Shown one piece after another: positions 57,415 through 64,000 of a DNA stretch of 64,000 bases (position 1 is the first letter of the stretch; every line of letters starts with the position of its first letter). The position numbers were made by a program, and so were the translations under genes. The notes beneath the pieces are model-generated. The model searched no databases and was not told the origin of the DNA. It saw nothing but the letters and a program-made list of their open reading frames with translations. Source of the DNA: Rhodoferax sp. TH121 (GTDB lineage: Bacteria > Pseudomonadota > Gammaproteobacteria > Burkholderiales > Burkholderiaceae_C); the NCBI RefSeq assembly GCF_002251855.1, contig NZ_NOXW01000019.1:186001-250000 (forward strand). The letters run 5' to 3'.

Positions 57415-58314
57415 ATGGAAACCAAACCACGCCGAGACCTCTACGCCGAGGTCACGCAACGCATCATTGCCGCCCTGGCGCAGGGCGTAAGGCCCTGGGC
57501 CTGCCCTTGGAAGGCTCAGGTCAGCACCTTGAGGCGGCCGATGCGTCACACCGGGGAACCGTACCGGGGCATCAACGTGCTGTTGCTGTGGTGCACGGCC
57601 CAGGAGCGGGGCTATCAGCACAACACATGGCTGACCTACAGGCAGGCCGAAGCCCTTGGTGGTCAAGTCCGCAAGGGCGAGCGTGGTGCACTGGTGGTTT
57701 ACGCAGGTCGGCACACTGCGGCTGACACGACTAGCGCCGATGAAGACGCAGCAGAGCCAGCGCAGGCGCGAGGCGTCGCCTTTTTGCGCAGCTACACGGT
57801 GTTCAACGTTGAGCAGCTGGATGGATTGCCTGCCACCGGTGCAGGATTCAGCGCGGAGCATTCCCAGGTGACGCCCGACGAGCGGACCGAGGCCTTCTTT
57901 GCCGCGACGGGTGCCCGCGTGCAGCACGGCGGCGACCGGGCCTTCTACGCACCCGGTCCGGACGTTGTGCAACTACCCCAGCCTTCGGCTTTCAAAGACG
58001 CTGCCGCCTACGCCGCAACCAAGGCCCACGAGCTTGCTCACTGGACAGGCCACCCGCAGCGCCTTGCGCGAGAGTTCGGCAAGCGCTTCGGTGATGCCGC
58101 ATATGCCGTGGAAGAGCTGGTGGCCGAGCTGTGCGCTGCCTTCGTCTGTGCTGATCTGCAAATCGGCACAGAGCCCCGCGAGGACCACGCTGCCTACGTA
58201 GCGGACTGGTTGAAGGTCCTGCAAGGCGATAGCCGAGCCATCTTCACGGCCGCAGCCCAGGCGCAGCGCGCTGCCGACTACCTTTACCAACACCAAGGGG
58301 TGCGCCATGGTTGA
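57415..58314 (+). CDS. ardC: ArdC-family antirestriction protein (zincin)
   Basis: A 299-residue protein: N-terminal single-strand DNA-binding ArdC_N domain (RDLYAEVTQRIIAALAQGVR, PWACPWKAQ, YRGINVLLLW, TYRQAEALGGQVRKGERG), then a metallopeptidase-like C-terminal domain with HELAH at residues 205-209 and the following acidic segment. ArdC proteins protect incoming mobile DNA from host restriction. The ATG at 57415 follows ACAGGAGAA. It overlaps the next small gene by 8 bases. Typical cargo of conjugative elements. Confidence 0.9.
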   Translation: METKPRRDLYAEVTQRIIAALAQGVRPWACPWKAQVSTLRRPMRHTGEPYRGINVLLLWCTAQERGYQHNTWLTYRQAEALGGQVRKGERGALVVYAGRHTAADTTSADEDAAEPAQARGVAFLRSYTVFNVEQLDGLPATGAGFSAEHSQVTPDERTEAFFAATGARVQHGGDRAFYAPGPDVVQLPQPSAFKDAAAYAATKAHELAHWTGHPQRLAREFGKRFGDAAYAVEELVAELCAAFVCADLQIGTEPREDHAAYVADWLKVLQGDSRAIFTAAAQAQRAADYLYQHQGVRHG

Positions 58315-58579
58315 AACAATGTTGATGCTGGCCGTGGTGGTGGGAGGTGTTGCCTTGTTCGCTGGCTTGGTCTGGTGGGTCAACTGGCGAATCTATGGCC
58401 GGTTCCCCACGTTCGAGCAGTACCAGTGCCTGCACCCCGATTCGGTCAAGAACGGGGGGTGTCGCTGCCACATGTGCGGCGGGCAGCGTGTCTTCTTGCA
58501 GCACCTGGACGGAGAGCTTGACCGGCGCCGTCATATCTGTGTGACCTGCGGCACCGTGCTGTACCGCTCGCGAACATAG
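58307..58579 (+). CDS. Small membrane protein with Cys zinc-ribbon-like motif
   Basis: A 90-residue protein: a membrane helix (about residues 3-26), then a soluble part with Cys at GGCRCHMCGG and HICVTCGTVLYR, four to five Cys arranged like a zinc ribbon (C-x-C-x2-C ... C-x2-C). The start overlaps the end of ardC by eight bases, so expression is coupled. Unknown family. It could be an accessory of ArdC or of the element. Confidence 0.6.
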   Translation: MVETMLMLAVVVGGVALFAGLVWWVNWRIYGRFPTFEQYQCLHPDSVKNGGCRCHMCGGQRVFLQHLDGELDRRRHICVTCGTVLYRSRT

Positions 58580-58581
58580 CC

Positions 58582-60339
58582 TCAGCTCTTCGCTTCCATG
58601 GCCCAGGCCCCGTATGGGGCCGGTAGCGTGACGCCGTCAAAGTTCAGGGTCTTGACGTACTCCAGCAGCATGGCGGGGCCGTGACCCCGGCCATAGGCCG
58701 ATTCACTGCCCTCGGTTTCGATGAGGCCCACATCCTGGCCTCGCAGGCGCTTACGGCCTGTGTAGGCCTGTGCCATGCCAGCAGGCCACTGGTGGCCGGG
58801 GCGCTGTGCGTCGCGAATGCGGTCTTCGAGTTGGTGGCGAAAGCTGTGGTTGCCAAAGCCACGGCCGAAGGCGAGTTCGTCGCGCACGTAGCGCAAGAAG
58901 GCTTGTTCGTAGGCGCGGCCGAGGATCGGGTTCTTTCCGCCTGGCGTCGGCAGGCTGGACGGGAATAGCATCGCGTGCTCGCCATCGGCCTGACGGCGCT
59001 GCTGGACGAATTCGACGAAGCCCAACGTGCACAGCGTGGGATGCAGCGGGACCACCCGCTCGGTTGCCTCGTTCTTGACGCTGCGCGCCGTGCCAGCAGC
59101 CAGCAGGTCGGCCTGTTCGCCTTCCAGCTCGGCGCGGAAGTGCACCACGGGCACGGCCCCAGCACTGCTGATGTCCGAGGCCACCAGCTGGAGCACTTCA
59201 CGCACGCGGTTGCCGTGGAACAGGCAGACCAGCGGCACCCAGTACCGCGCCGCGAGGTCCCGGCCCATCTTGCCGCGCCACCGGTCGGACCCGGCCTGAT
59301 ACCAGTCCGAGGTGAACACGGTCGTGAGCTGCGCGTCCGTGAACGGGTGGCGGGGCTTTTTGCGAGCCCGCTCCTCTTTGGCGGTCAGCATCGGCATGAC
59401 CTCCATGTCATCGACCGGGTTCGCGCCTTGCAACATACCGCGCGTTCGCGCCAGGCCGAAAACTTCCCGGAGGGTGCGCTTGACGAGCCCGTGCGCATGC
59501 TTCATCGACCAGGGCTTGTCAGGTGCGCGCATGCGCGCTTCCAAAAACTCGTAAAGGTCAGCGCCCTTCACAGAGGCCAGCGGCACATCGCCCATGTGGG
59601 TGATCAGCCGCGACCAGATGTTCAGCGACGTGCCCAGGTGCTTGGCACCTGAGGTTTGGCGCTTGTAGTCCCGGTACGGGTCATTCATGGCGCTGAGCAT
59701 GTCGCCTTCGGCGGCAGGCTTGGCCGGTGTCGGAGTTGCCTCACCATCGGTGCGGCGGAGCAGCCGACCTGCCGCGTCGCGCTCCACCTCGGCGAAGGCC
59801 CGGACGAGCTGCGGATAGAGCGGGTCGGTGCGTTCGACTAGACAGTCAACCTGCATGCACCACAGGTCAATGACATCCAGTACGTTGCCCCATTCCGGCG
59901 AGGCCTTGCCCCGCTGCACCACCGAGCGCATGGACTGGTCAGTGACCTGGCAGAGCTGCGCCAGCGCCGCACCCGCAGCATCGTCGTAGCCGTCGCCCTC
60001 GAAGCGGGCTTCGTCGTCGAGCCGCATCCAGTGGTACAGCCGCCGTGCACAGATGTGCTCGATGAGGTCGTGGGTGAGGACGCGTGGGCTGGTTGCAGGG
60101 CCTTTGGCCTTGGCGAGCAGTTGATCCCACTCGGCCCGCTTGTCCGCGATGAGCTGGGAACCAATGGCCTTGGCACGGCGCAGGTCGGCTGTGCCGGTGG
60201 ATTTGCGGAACTCGCGCACCCCTGGCATGCCTTTGAGCGGGGTCGGAGGGACCAGCCGAACGTACCAGTTCAGCGTGCGGCCGTGGTCGGGCCGGTAAAA
60301 GTTTTCGGGCACTTCGCGTTGATTCCGTGTGGCACACAT
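58582..60339 (-). CDS. Tyrosine recombinase (island integrase)
   Basis: A 585-residue site-specific recombinase from the ATG at 60337-60339, with an N-terminal domain similar to DUF6538-type integrases (TLNWYVRLVPPTP, FRKSTGTADLRRAKAIGSQL). The catalytic domain shows the first Arg in CLFHGNRVREVLQLVASDI, HSFRHQLEDRIRD (HxxR) and a Tyr in LLEYVKTLN near the C-terminus. It starts 78 bases from the 3' end of the broken tRNA-Ser, the usual place of an integrase relative to its attachment site. Confidence 0.9.
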   Translation of the reverse strand: MCATRNQREVPENFYRPDHGRTLNWYVRLVPPTPLKGMPGVREFRKSTGTADLRRAKAIGSQLIADKRAEWDQLLAKAKGPATSPRVLTHDLIEHICARRLYHWMRLDDEARFEGDGYDDAAGAALAQLCQVTDQSMRSVVQRGKASPEWGNVLDVIDLWCMQVDCLVERTDPLYPQLVRAFAEVERDAAGRLLRRTDGEATPTPAKPAAEGDMLSAMNDPYRDYKRQTSGAKHLGTSLNIWSRLITHMGDVPLASVKGADLYEFLEARMRAPDKPWSMKHAHGLVKRTLREVFGLARTRGMLQGANPVDDMEVMPMLTAKEERARKKPRHPFTDAQLTTVFTSDWYQAGSDRWRGKMGRDLAARYWVPLVCLFHGNRVREVLQLVASDISSAGAVPVVHFRAELEGEQADLLAAGTARSVKNEATERVVPLHPTLCTLGFVEFVQQRRQADGEHAMLFPSSLPTPGGKNPILGRAYEQAFLRYVRDELAFGRGFGNHSFRHQLEDRIRDAQRPGHQWPAGMAQAYTGRKRLRGQDVGLIETEGSESAYGRGHGPAMLLEYVKTLNFDGVTLPAPYGAWAMEAKS

Positions 60340-60416
60340 ATTTGGCACACCTATCGATTCCAAGTCCTTGATTTTCAAGAACTTATCGACAAATCAACGA
60401 CTTACTTTAAGTTCGA

Positions 60417-60503
60417 CGGGGAGGGTGAGATTCGAACTCACGGAGGGGATAAACCCTCGCCGGTTTTCAAGACCGGTGCCTTAAACCGCTCGGCCAAGCT
60501 TCC
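60417..60503 (-). pseudogene. Broken tRNA-Ser (UGA) at the right island junction
   Basis: On minus: 5' acceptor GGAAGCT, intact D arm, anticodon loop CTTGAAA (TGA), variable arm and T-arm (GTGAG-TTCGAAT-CTCAC), but the 3' acceptor strand is CCTCCCC, which pairs with GGAAGCT at only two Watson-Crick positions (plus one G-T), and G is followed by TCG, not CCA. The fitting 3' end lies at 48397-48407. The tRNA was probably interrupted in its T-arm by the island. Confidence 0.8.
60425..60441 (-). other. Right attachment site core (T-arm of tRNA-Ser)
   Basis: The T-arm GTGAG-ATTCGAA-CTCAC (plus strand) matches the left site at 48408-48424 at 14 of 17 positions; differences are in the loop. To the right is chromosomal tRNA 5' sequence, to the left the integrase. 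Confidence 0.65.
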
Positions 60504-60537
60504 AGAGCTGCGTATTCTACCTGCGGACAGCGTGGCC

Positions 60538-61197
60538 TTAGGCTGCCTTGAGCATGCCTTTGGTTTCGATAAAGGCGATCACGTCTTGCAGGCCGGTCAG
60601 GTCTTTCAGGTTGGTCATCACAAAAGGTTTCATGCCCTTGGGCGTGTTGCGCATGCGCTCGGTGTCGCTGCGCATGATGTCTAGGTTGGCGCCCACGTGG
60701 GGGGCTAAGTCGGTCTTGTTGATGACGAAGAGGTCGCTCTTGGTGATGCCAGGTCCGCCCTTGCGCGGGATTTTTTCGCCCGCGGCCACGTCGATCACGT
60801 AGATGGTGAGGTCACTCAGCTCTGGGCTGAAGGTGGCGGCCAGGTTGTCGCCGCCGCTCTCGACAAACACGATGTCGGCATTGGGGTGGTCCACCAGCAT
60901 GCGGTCGATGGCCTCCAGGTTGATGGAACAGTCTTCACGGATGGCGGTGTGCGGGCAGCCGCCGGTTTCCACGCCCATGATGCGGTCGGCTGGCAGCGCG
61001 CCGCTGACGGTGAGCAGGCGCTGGTCTTCCTTGGTGTAGATGTCGTTGGTGATGGCGACCAGGTCGTACTGCTCGCGCATCGCCTTGCACAGCATCTCCA
61101 GCAGCGTGGTTTTGCCGGAGCCCACAGGGCCACCTATGCCCACGCGCAGGGGAGGGAGGTGCTTGGTACGGTTGGGGATGTGGTGCAGGGTCGACAT
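60538..61197 (-). CDS. ureG: Urease accessory GTPase UreG
   Basis: GTPase that supplies nickel to the urease apoenzyme via the UreDFG complex. From the ATG at 61195-61197 the protein has 219 residues: P-loop [50 protein letters not shown] and [13 protein letters not shown]. All family blocks are complete. The last of the urease genes on minus in this window (C-E-F-G order). Confidence 0.96.
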   Translation of the reverse strand: MSTLHHIPNRTKHLPPLRVGIGGPVGSGKTTLLEMLCKAMREQYDLVAITNDIYTKEDQRLLTVSGALPADRIMGVETGGCPHTAIREDCSINLEAIDRMLVDHPNADIVFVESGGDNLAATFSPELSDLTIYVIDVAAGEKIPRKGGPGITKSDLFVINKTDLAPHVGANLDIMRSDTERMRNTPKGMKPFVMTNLKDLTGLQDVIAFIETKGMLKAA

Positions 61198-61203
61198 AAG
61201 TTT

Positions 61204-61252
61204 GCTATGAATAAAGGAGCTGTTTGCGCAGTATCTATAAGGTCTAGGACCT
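61204..61252 (+). repeat. Dispersed repeat between ureG and ureF
   Basis: The copy reads AAAGGAGCTGTTTGCGCAGT, then ATCTATAAGGTCTAGGACC. It fills the 46-base gap between the ureF stop and the ureG start and so lies inside the operon. Confidence 0.7.
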
Positions 61253-61921
61253 GAAAAGCCTTGAATATTGGACCTCATGCTGGCTGCTGAGGATGGCCAA
61301 CATGGGGGCAAATGCCTGGCGGGTTGCGTCAGTCACCGCCAGCGCATGGTCCACGGCGGCAGGAATCTCGGCGGTCAGCTTGGAGAGGATGCGCTGCCCC
61401 GCGCTTTGGCCCAGGGGTACAGACTTGATGGCCGCCTGGGTCATGTTTTCAGCCCAGCCAAAAGCGTAGGCCAGCAGGCACTCGCGCACCGGGGCTTGGG
61501 TGGCGCTGGCGGCCAGCGCGTAGGCGATGGGGTAGGTCGGTTCTTGTGAAGCGAGCACGGCAATTTGGGCAGGCGTTGCCGTGGTGTGGTTCTTCAGCCA
61601 TTCCAGCAGGCTCTTGCCCATTTGCTCGGTCTGGGCGCGCAGCTCGGCACTCTCGCGGGTCTGTAGCACCCAGGCGTTGAGCTCGGTTACGCGCGCCATA
61701 TCCTCAGCACGCCATGCGGCAATCCCTTGGGCGACCGCGGGCAGGTCAGAGCGTGCCAGTGTCAGGTGCAACTGGTCCACCAGCCAGGCCGATGCTTCTG
61801 TTTCTGTAGCGGCTCGCGCTGTATCCACAGCGGCTTCCAGGCATTCCGAGTAGGAAAATCCGCCAATGGGCAAGGCCGGTGAGGCCAGCCACATCAGTTG
61901 CATCAGGCTGCTGTCGAGCAT
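61244..61921 (-). CDS. ureF: Urease accessory protein UreF
   Basis: Helical accessory protein that acts as GTPase regulator in nickel loading. The 225-residue protein begins [20 protein letters not shown], with [13 protein letters not shown], the usual UreF opening, and C-terminal [20 protein letters not shown]. The 3' end overlaps the dispersed-repeat copy that separates it from ureG. Confidence 0.93.
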   Translation of the reverse strand: MLDSSLMQLMWLASPALPIGGFSYSECLEAAVDTARAATETEASAWLVDQLHLTLARSDLPAVAQGIAAWRAEDMARVTELNAWVLQTRESAELRAQTEQMGKSLLEWLKNHTTATPAQIAVLASQEPTYPIAYALAASATQAPVRECLLAYAFGWAENMTQAAIKSVPLGQSAGQRILSKLTAEIPAAVDHALAVTDATRQAFAPMLAILSSQHEVQYSRLFRS

Positions 61922-61929
61922 GCGTTTGA

Positions 61930-62577
61930 CTATTGGCCGTGATGGTGACCATGGTCATGGTCGTGTTTGCAGTCCGGGCCATGCACATGGGGTGGGGCCT
62001 GCACCGCCACCGGGATGCCGCGCAAGCTGGCTGCAGGCTTGGGGGCGTGGTCATGGCCAGCATGGGAGTGCCCGTGCCCATGGTCGTGGTCGTGTCCATG
62101 GTGGTGTCCGCCATGGTGGCCACCGGTGGCATAGGCCCCGCTCTCGGGCTCGAAGGCCTCGTCCACGGCGTTCACGATCAGGTGCATGGCGCGTAGCATG
62201 TCGGCCAGCACATGGTCGGGCTCGATCTTCAGGTGGTCGGGCTGAAGCTCGATGGGCACATGGCGGTTGCCCAAATGGTAGGCAGCGCGTATCAGGTCGA
62301 AGGGCGTGCCGTGGTCGCTGCAGTGCGTAATCTTCAACACCGATTGGGGCGCTGCAATTACCTTGATCAGCGAGCCGTCTTCGGCCACCAGTACATCGCC
62401 GCCACGCACTGTGGTGCCGCGGGGCAGAAACACGCCCAGCGTGCGGCCGGCGGAGTCGGTGGCGTCAAAGCGGCTTTTCTGGCGCACATCCCAGTCCAGC
62501 TCGACGCTGCTGGCGCGCTTGAGCAGAACCGAAGCCAGACCTTGGCCTTGGGGGATGCATTTGGAGACTTGGAGCAT
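61930..62577 (-). CDS. ureE: Urease accessory nickel chaperone UreE
   Basis: Nickel-binding metallochaperone. The 215-residue protein has the peptide-binding N-terminal domain ([37 protein letters not shown]) and the metal-binding domain ([13 protein letters not shown]), followed by a long His-rich tail of about 60 residues (for example [18 protein letters not shown]), longer than the short tails of many UreE proteins and suited to nickel storage. Confidence 0.95.
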   Translation of the reverse strand: MLQVSKCIPQGQGLASVLLKRASSVELDWDVRQKSRFDATDSAGRTLGVFLPRGTTVRGGDVLVAEDGSLIKVIAAPQSVLKITHCSDHGTPFDLIRAAYHLGNRHVPIELQPDHLKIEPDHVLADMLRAMHLIVNAVDEAFEPESGAYATGGHHGGHHHGHDHDHGHGHSHAGHDHAPKPAASLRGIPVAVQAPPHVHGPDCKHDHDHGHHHGQ

Positions 62578-62633
62578 AGGTATTCAGATGAACAAAGGAT
62601 GCTGGCATTGTGGCCCAGGCGCGCAGGGGCAGG

Positions 62634-63092
62634 TCACAGCAGATGTTTGGTCATGAAGGTGCTGTAGGGGTCGAGTACATAGCCGGCAAACGGTCCACAC
62701 TCCACAAAGCCTGCCCTGGCGTACAACGCGCGCGCTGCCGCAAACGGGGCATGGGAGCCGGTTTCCAGGCTGATCTGCCGCAGACCCAAAGCGCGTGCCT
62801 CTGCTTCGATATGGTCCAGCATCTGGCGTGCAACACCTTTGCGCAGATGCGCGTCTGCGGTGCGCATGGACTTGAGCTCCCCATGCGCGGGCGTCAGTGT
62901 TTTGAGGGCACCACAGCCCATGAGGTCCTCGCCGTCCCAGGCCGTCCAAAAGCGGATGCTGGGGTGCCGCAAGGCGTCCAGGTTGAGTGCGTGGACGCTA
63001 CCGGGGGGCGAGTGGGACTGGCTGGAGCGCAAGTGCGCTTCCAGCAAGTCTTGCACCCGCGGGTGCTCCAAACCGCCTGCGATGATCCGCAT
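62634..63092 (-). CDS. GNAT-family N-acetyltransferase within the urease cluster
   Basis: A 152-residue acetyltransferase from the ATG at 63090-63092 (a TTG at 63101 overlapping the ureC stop is possible). The acetyl-CoA-binding block is DAHLRKGVARQMLDHIEAEA, followed by LGLRQISLETGSHAPFAAAR and a C-terminal FVECGPFAGYVLDPYSTFM. It lies between ureC and ureE in the same direction. It is not part of the standard urease set, and its substrate is unknown. Confidence 0.85.
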   Translation of the reverse strand: MRIIAGGLEHPRVQDLLEAHLRSSQSHSPPGSVHALNLDALRHPSIRFWTAWDGEDLMGCGALKTLTPAHGELKSMRTADAHLRKGVARQMLDHIEAEARALGLRQISLETGSHAPFAAARALYARAGFVECGPFAGYVLDPYSTFMTKHLL

Positions 63093-63097
63093 CGCGC

Positions 63098-64000
63098 TCA
63101 AAACAGGAAGTACCGCTGCGCCAGCGCCAGCTTCACCGCGGGCTCGCAGGTCAGCAGTTGGCCATCGGCGCGCACGGTGTAGGTCTGCGGGTCAATCTCC
63201 ATCACCGGCAGGTAGCTGTTGTGCACCATGTGCTGCTTGCGCACGCCGCGGATGTTCTTCACGGCTGCCACATTCTTGGCCAGGCCAAAGCGCTCTTTCA
63301 CACCCGCGTTGAAACCGGCCTGCGACACAAAGGTGAACGAGCCCTTGTGCAACGCGCCACCGAACGAGCCGAACATGGGGCGGTAGTGCACCGGCTGGGG
63401 CGTGGGGATGGACGCATTCGGGTCGCCCATGGCCGCATGCGCGATGAAGCCGCCCTTCAAGATCAGCGCAGGCTTCACGCCAAAGAAGGCGGGCTTGTAG
63501 ATCACCAAGTCGGCCCACTTGCCCACTTCAATCGATCCCACCTCATGGCTGATGCCATGGGCAATCGCCGGGTTGATGGTGTACTTGGCCACATAACGCT
63601 TGGCGCGGAAGTTGTCGTTGCGCACGCTGTCTTCGGGCAAGCTGCCACGCTGGGCCTTCATCTTGTCGGCGGTTTGCCAGGTGCGGATGATGACTTCGCC
63701 CACGCGGCCCATGGCCTGGCTGTCGCTGCTCATCATGGAGATCGCGCCCATGTCGTGCAGGATGTCCTCAGCTGCAATGGTTTCCTTGCGGATGCGGCTC
63801 TCGGCAAAGGCCAGGTCTTCGGCAATGCCAGCGTCCAGGTGGTGGCACACCATCAGCATGTCCACATGCTCGTCCAGCGTGTTCTGGGTGTAGGGCATGG
63901 TGGGGTTGGTGGAGCTGGGCAAGAAGTTGTCCTGGCCCACCACCCGCAAGATGTCGGGCGCATGGCCGCCGCCCGCACCCTCGGTGTGGAAGGCGCACAG
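63098..64000 (-). CDS. ureC: Urease alpha subunit (C-terminal half; runs off the window)
   Basis: Catalytic nickel subunit of urease. The 300 visible residues begin inside [14 protein letters not shown] (metal-ligand His of the active site) and continue [20 protein letters not shown], then MLMVCHHLD with the catalytic His, and the flexible-flap region that follows. The reading frame stays open to base 64000 on minus, so the N-terminal part (with the carbamylated Lys) lies outside the window. It stops at 63098-63100. Confidence 0.96.
   Translation of the reverse strand: MCAFHTEGAGGGHAPDILRVVGQDNFLPSSTNPTMPYTQNTLDEHVDMLMVCHHLDAGIAEDLAFAESRIRKETIAAEDILHDMGAISMMSSDSQAMGRVGEVIIRTWQTADKMKAQRGSLPEDSVRNDNFRAKRYVAKYTINPAIAHGISHEVGSIEVGKWADLVIYKPAFFGVKPALILKGGFIAHAAMGDPNASIPTPQPVHYRPMFGSFGGALHKGSFTFVSQAGFNAGVKERFGLAKNVAAVKNIRGVRKQHMVHNSYLPVMEIDPQTYTVRADGQLLTCEPAVKLALAQRYFLF

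Noticed and set aside
50279-60503. Recombination between the two tRNA-Ser copies through their shared 21-base anticodon arm
   Set aside because: If halves had been exchanged there, the acceptor stem of the 50279 copy would be mispaired, but it is perfect; the missing 3' end is instead found at 48397.

Overview
The window is a stretch of a betaproteobacterial chromosome, most likely Comamonadaceae (Rhodoferax/Acidovorax/Polaromonas-like). This rests on high GC, on conserved Burkholderiales gene blocks (TPR protein-lolB-ispE-tRNA-Gln-prs-rplY-pth; nadK-recN-rapZ; gmk-rpoZ-spoT; yicC-kinase-PP2C-rph-rdgB-hemW) and on a short dispersed repeat whose copies sit both between and inside genes. The organism assignment is inference from gene order and protein style, not from a database search.

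Layout. 1-11.4 kb: a truncated EamA exporter, an SMP-30-like protein, a Cache sensor with a YnjB-like binding protein, ftsY, an M16 peptidase pair, a diguanylate cyclase, rsmD, coaD, a universal stress protein and a ferredoxin. 11.4-17.6 kb (minus strand): a small secreted protein, pth, rplY, prs, tRNA-Gln, ispE, lolB and a TPR protein. 17.6-26 kb: mutM, a dynamin-like GTPase and mutY on plus; rapZ, recN and nadK on minus; hrcA and a CAU tRNA on plus. 26-30 kb: small conserved proteins, an AsmA protein, and a MerR regulator with an SCP2 protein. 30.2-36.7 kb: a catabolic operon of carboxylase beta subunit, acyl-CoA dehydrogenase, hydratase, biotin-carrying alpha subunit and a BKACE enzyme. Its first four genes have the order of atuCDEF (acyclic terpenoid degradation), but BKACE stands where a lyase would be expected. 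36.8-48.4 kb: tRNA-Arg, greB, spoT, rpoZ, gmk, yicC, a Ser/Thr kinase with a PP2C phosphatase, rph, rdgB, hemW, a CBS protein and an MFS transporter.

48.4-60.5 kb is a 12-kb integrated island, and the main discovery of the window. A tRNA-Ser(UGA) at its right end, next to a tyrosine recombinase, has a 5' acceptor strand (GGAAGCT) that cannot pair with its present 3' end and lacks CCA. The missing 3' end (TGGC-GGAAGCT-GTGAG read on plus) lies 12 kb away at 48397-48424. The island therefore appears to have split its host tRNA, and it carries a complete tRNA-Ser(UGA) of its own (50279-50366) that could replace it. Just downstream of that intact tRNA is a two-gene module of visibly lower GC: a phosphoribosyltransferase-like protein overlapping a NADAR-domain protein, a candidate toxin-antitoxin or defence pair. 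The rest of the island holds a winged-helix protein resembling replication-relaxation proteins, nearly 1 kb of structured GC-rich non-coding DNA, a nuclease-methylase fusion with its specificity subunit, an ArdC antirestriction protein, small unknown proteins and the integrase.

60.5-64 kb: urease genes on minus (ureG, ureF, ureE, a GNAT acetyltransferase and the C-terminal half of ureC, which runs off the window).
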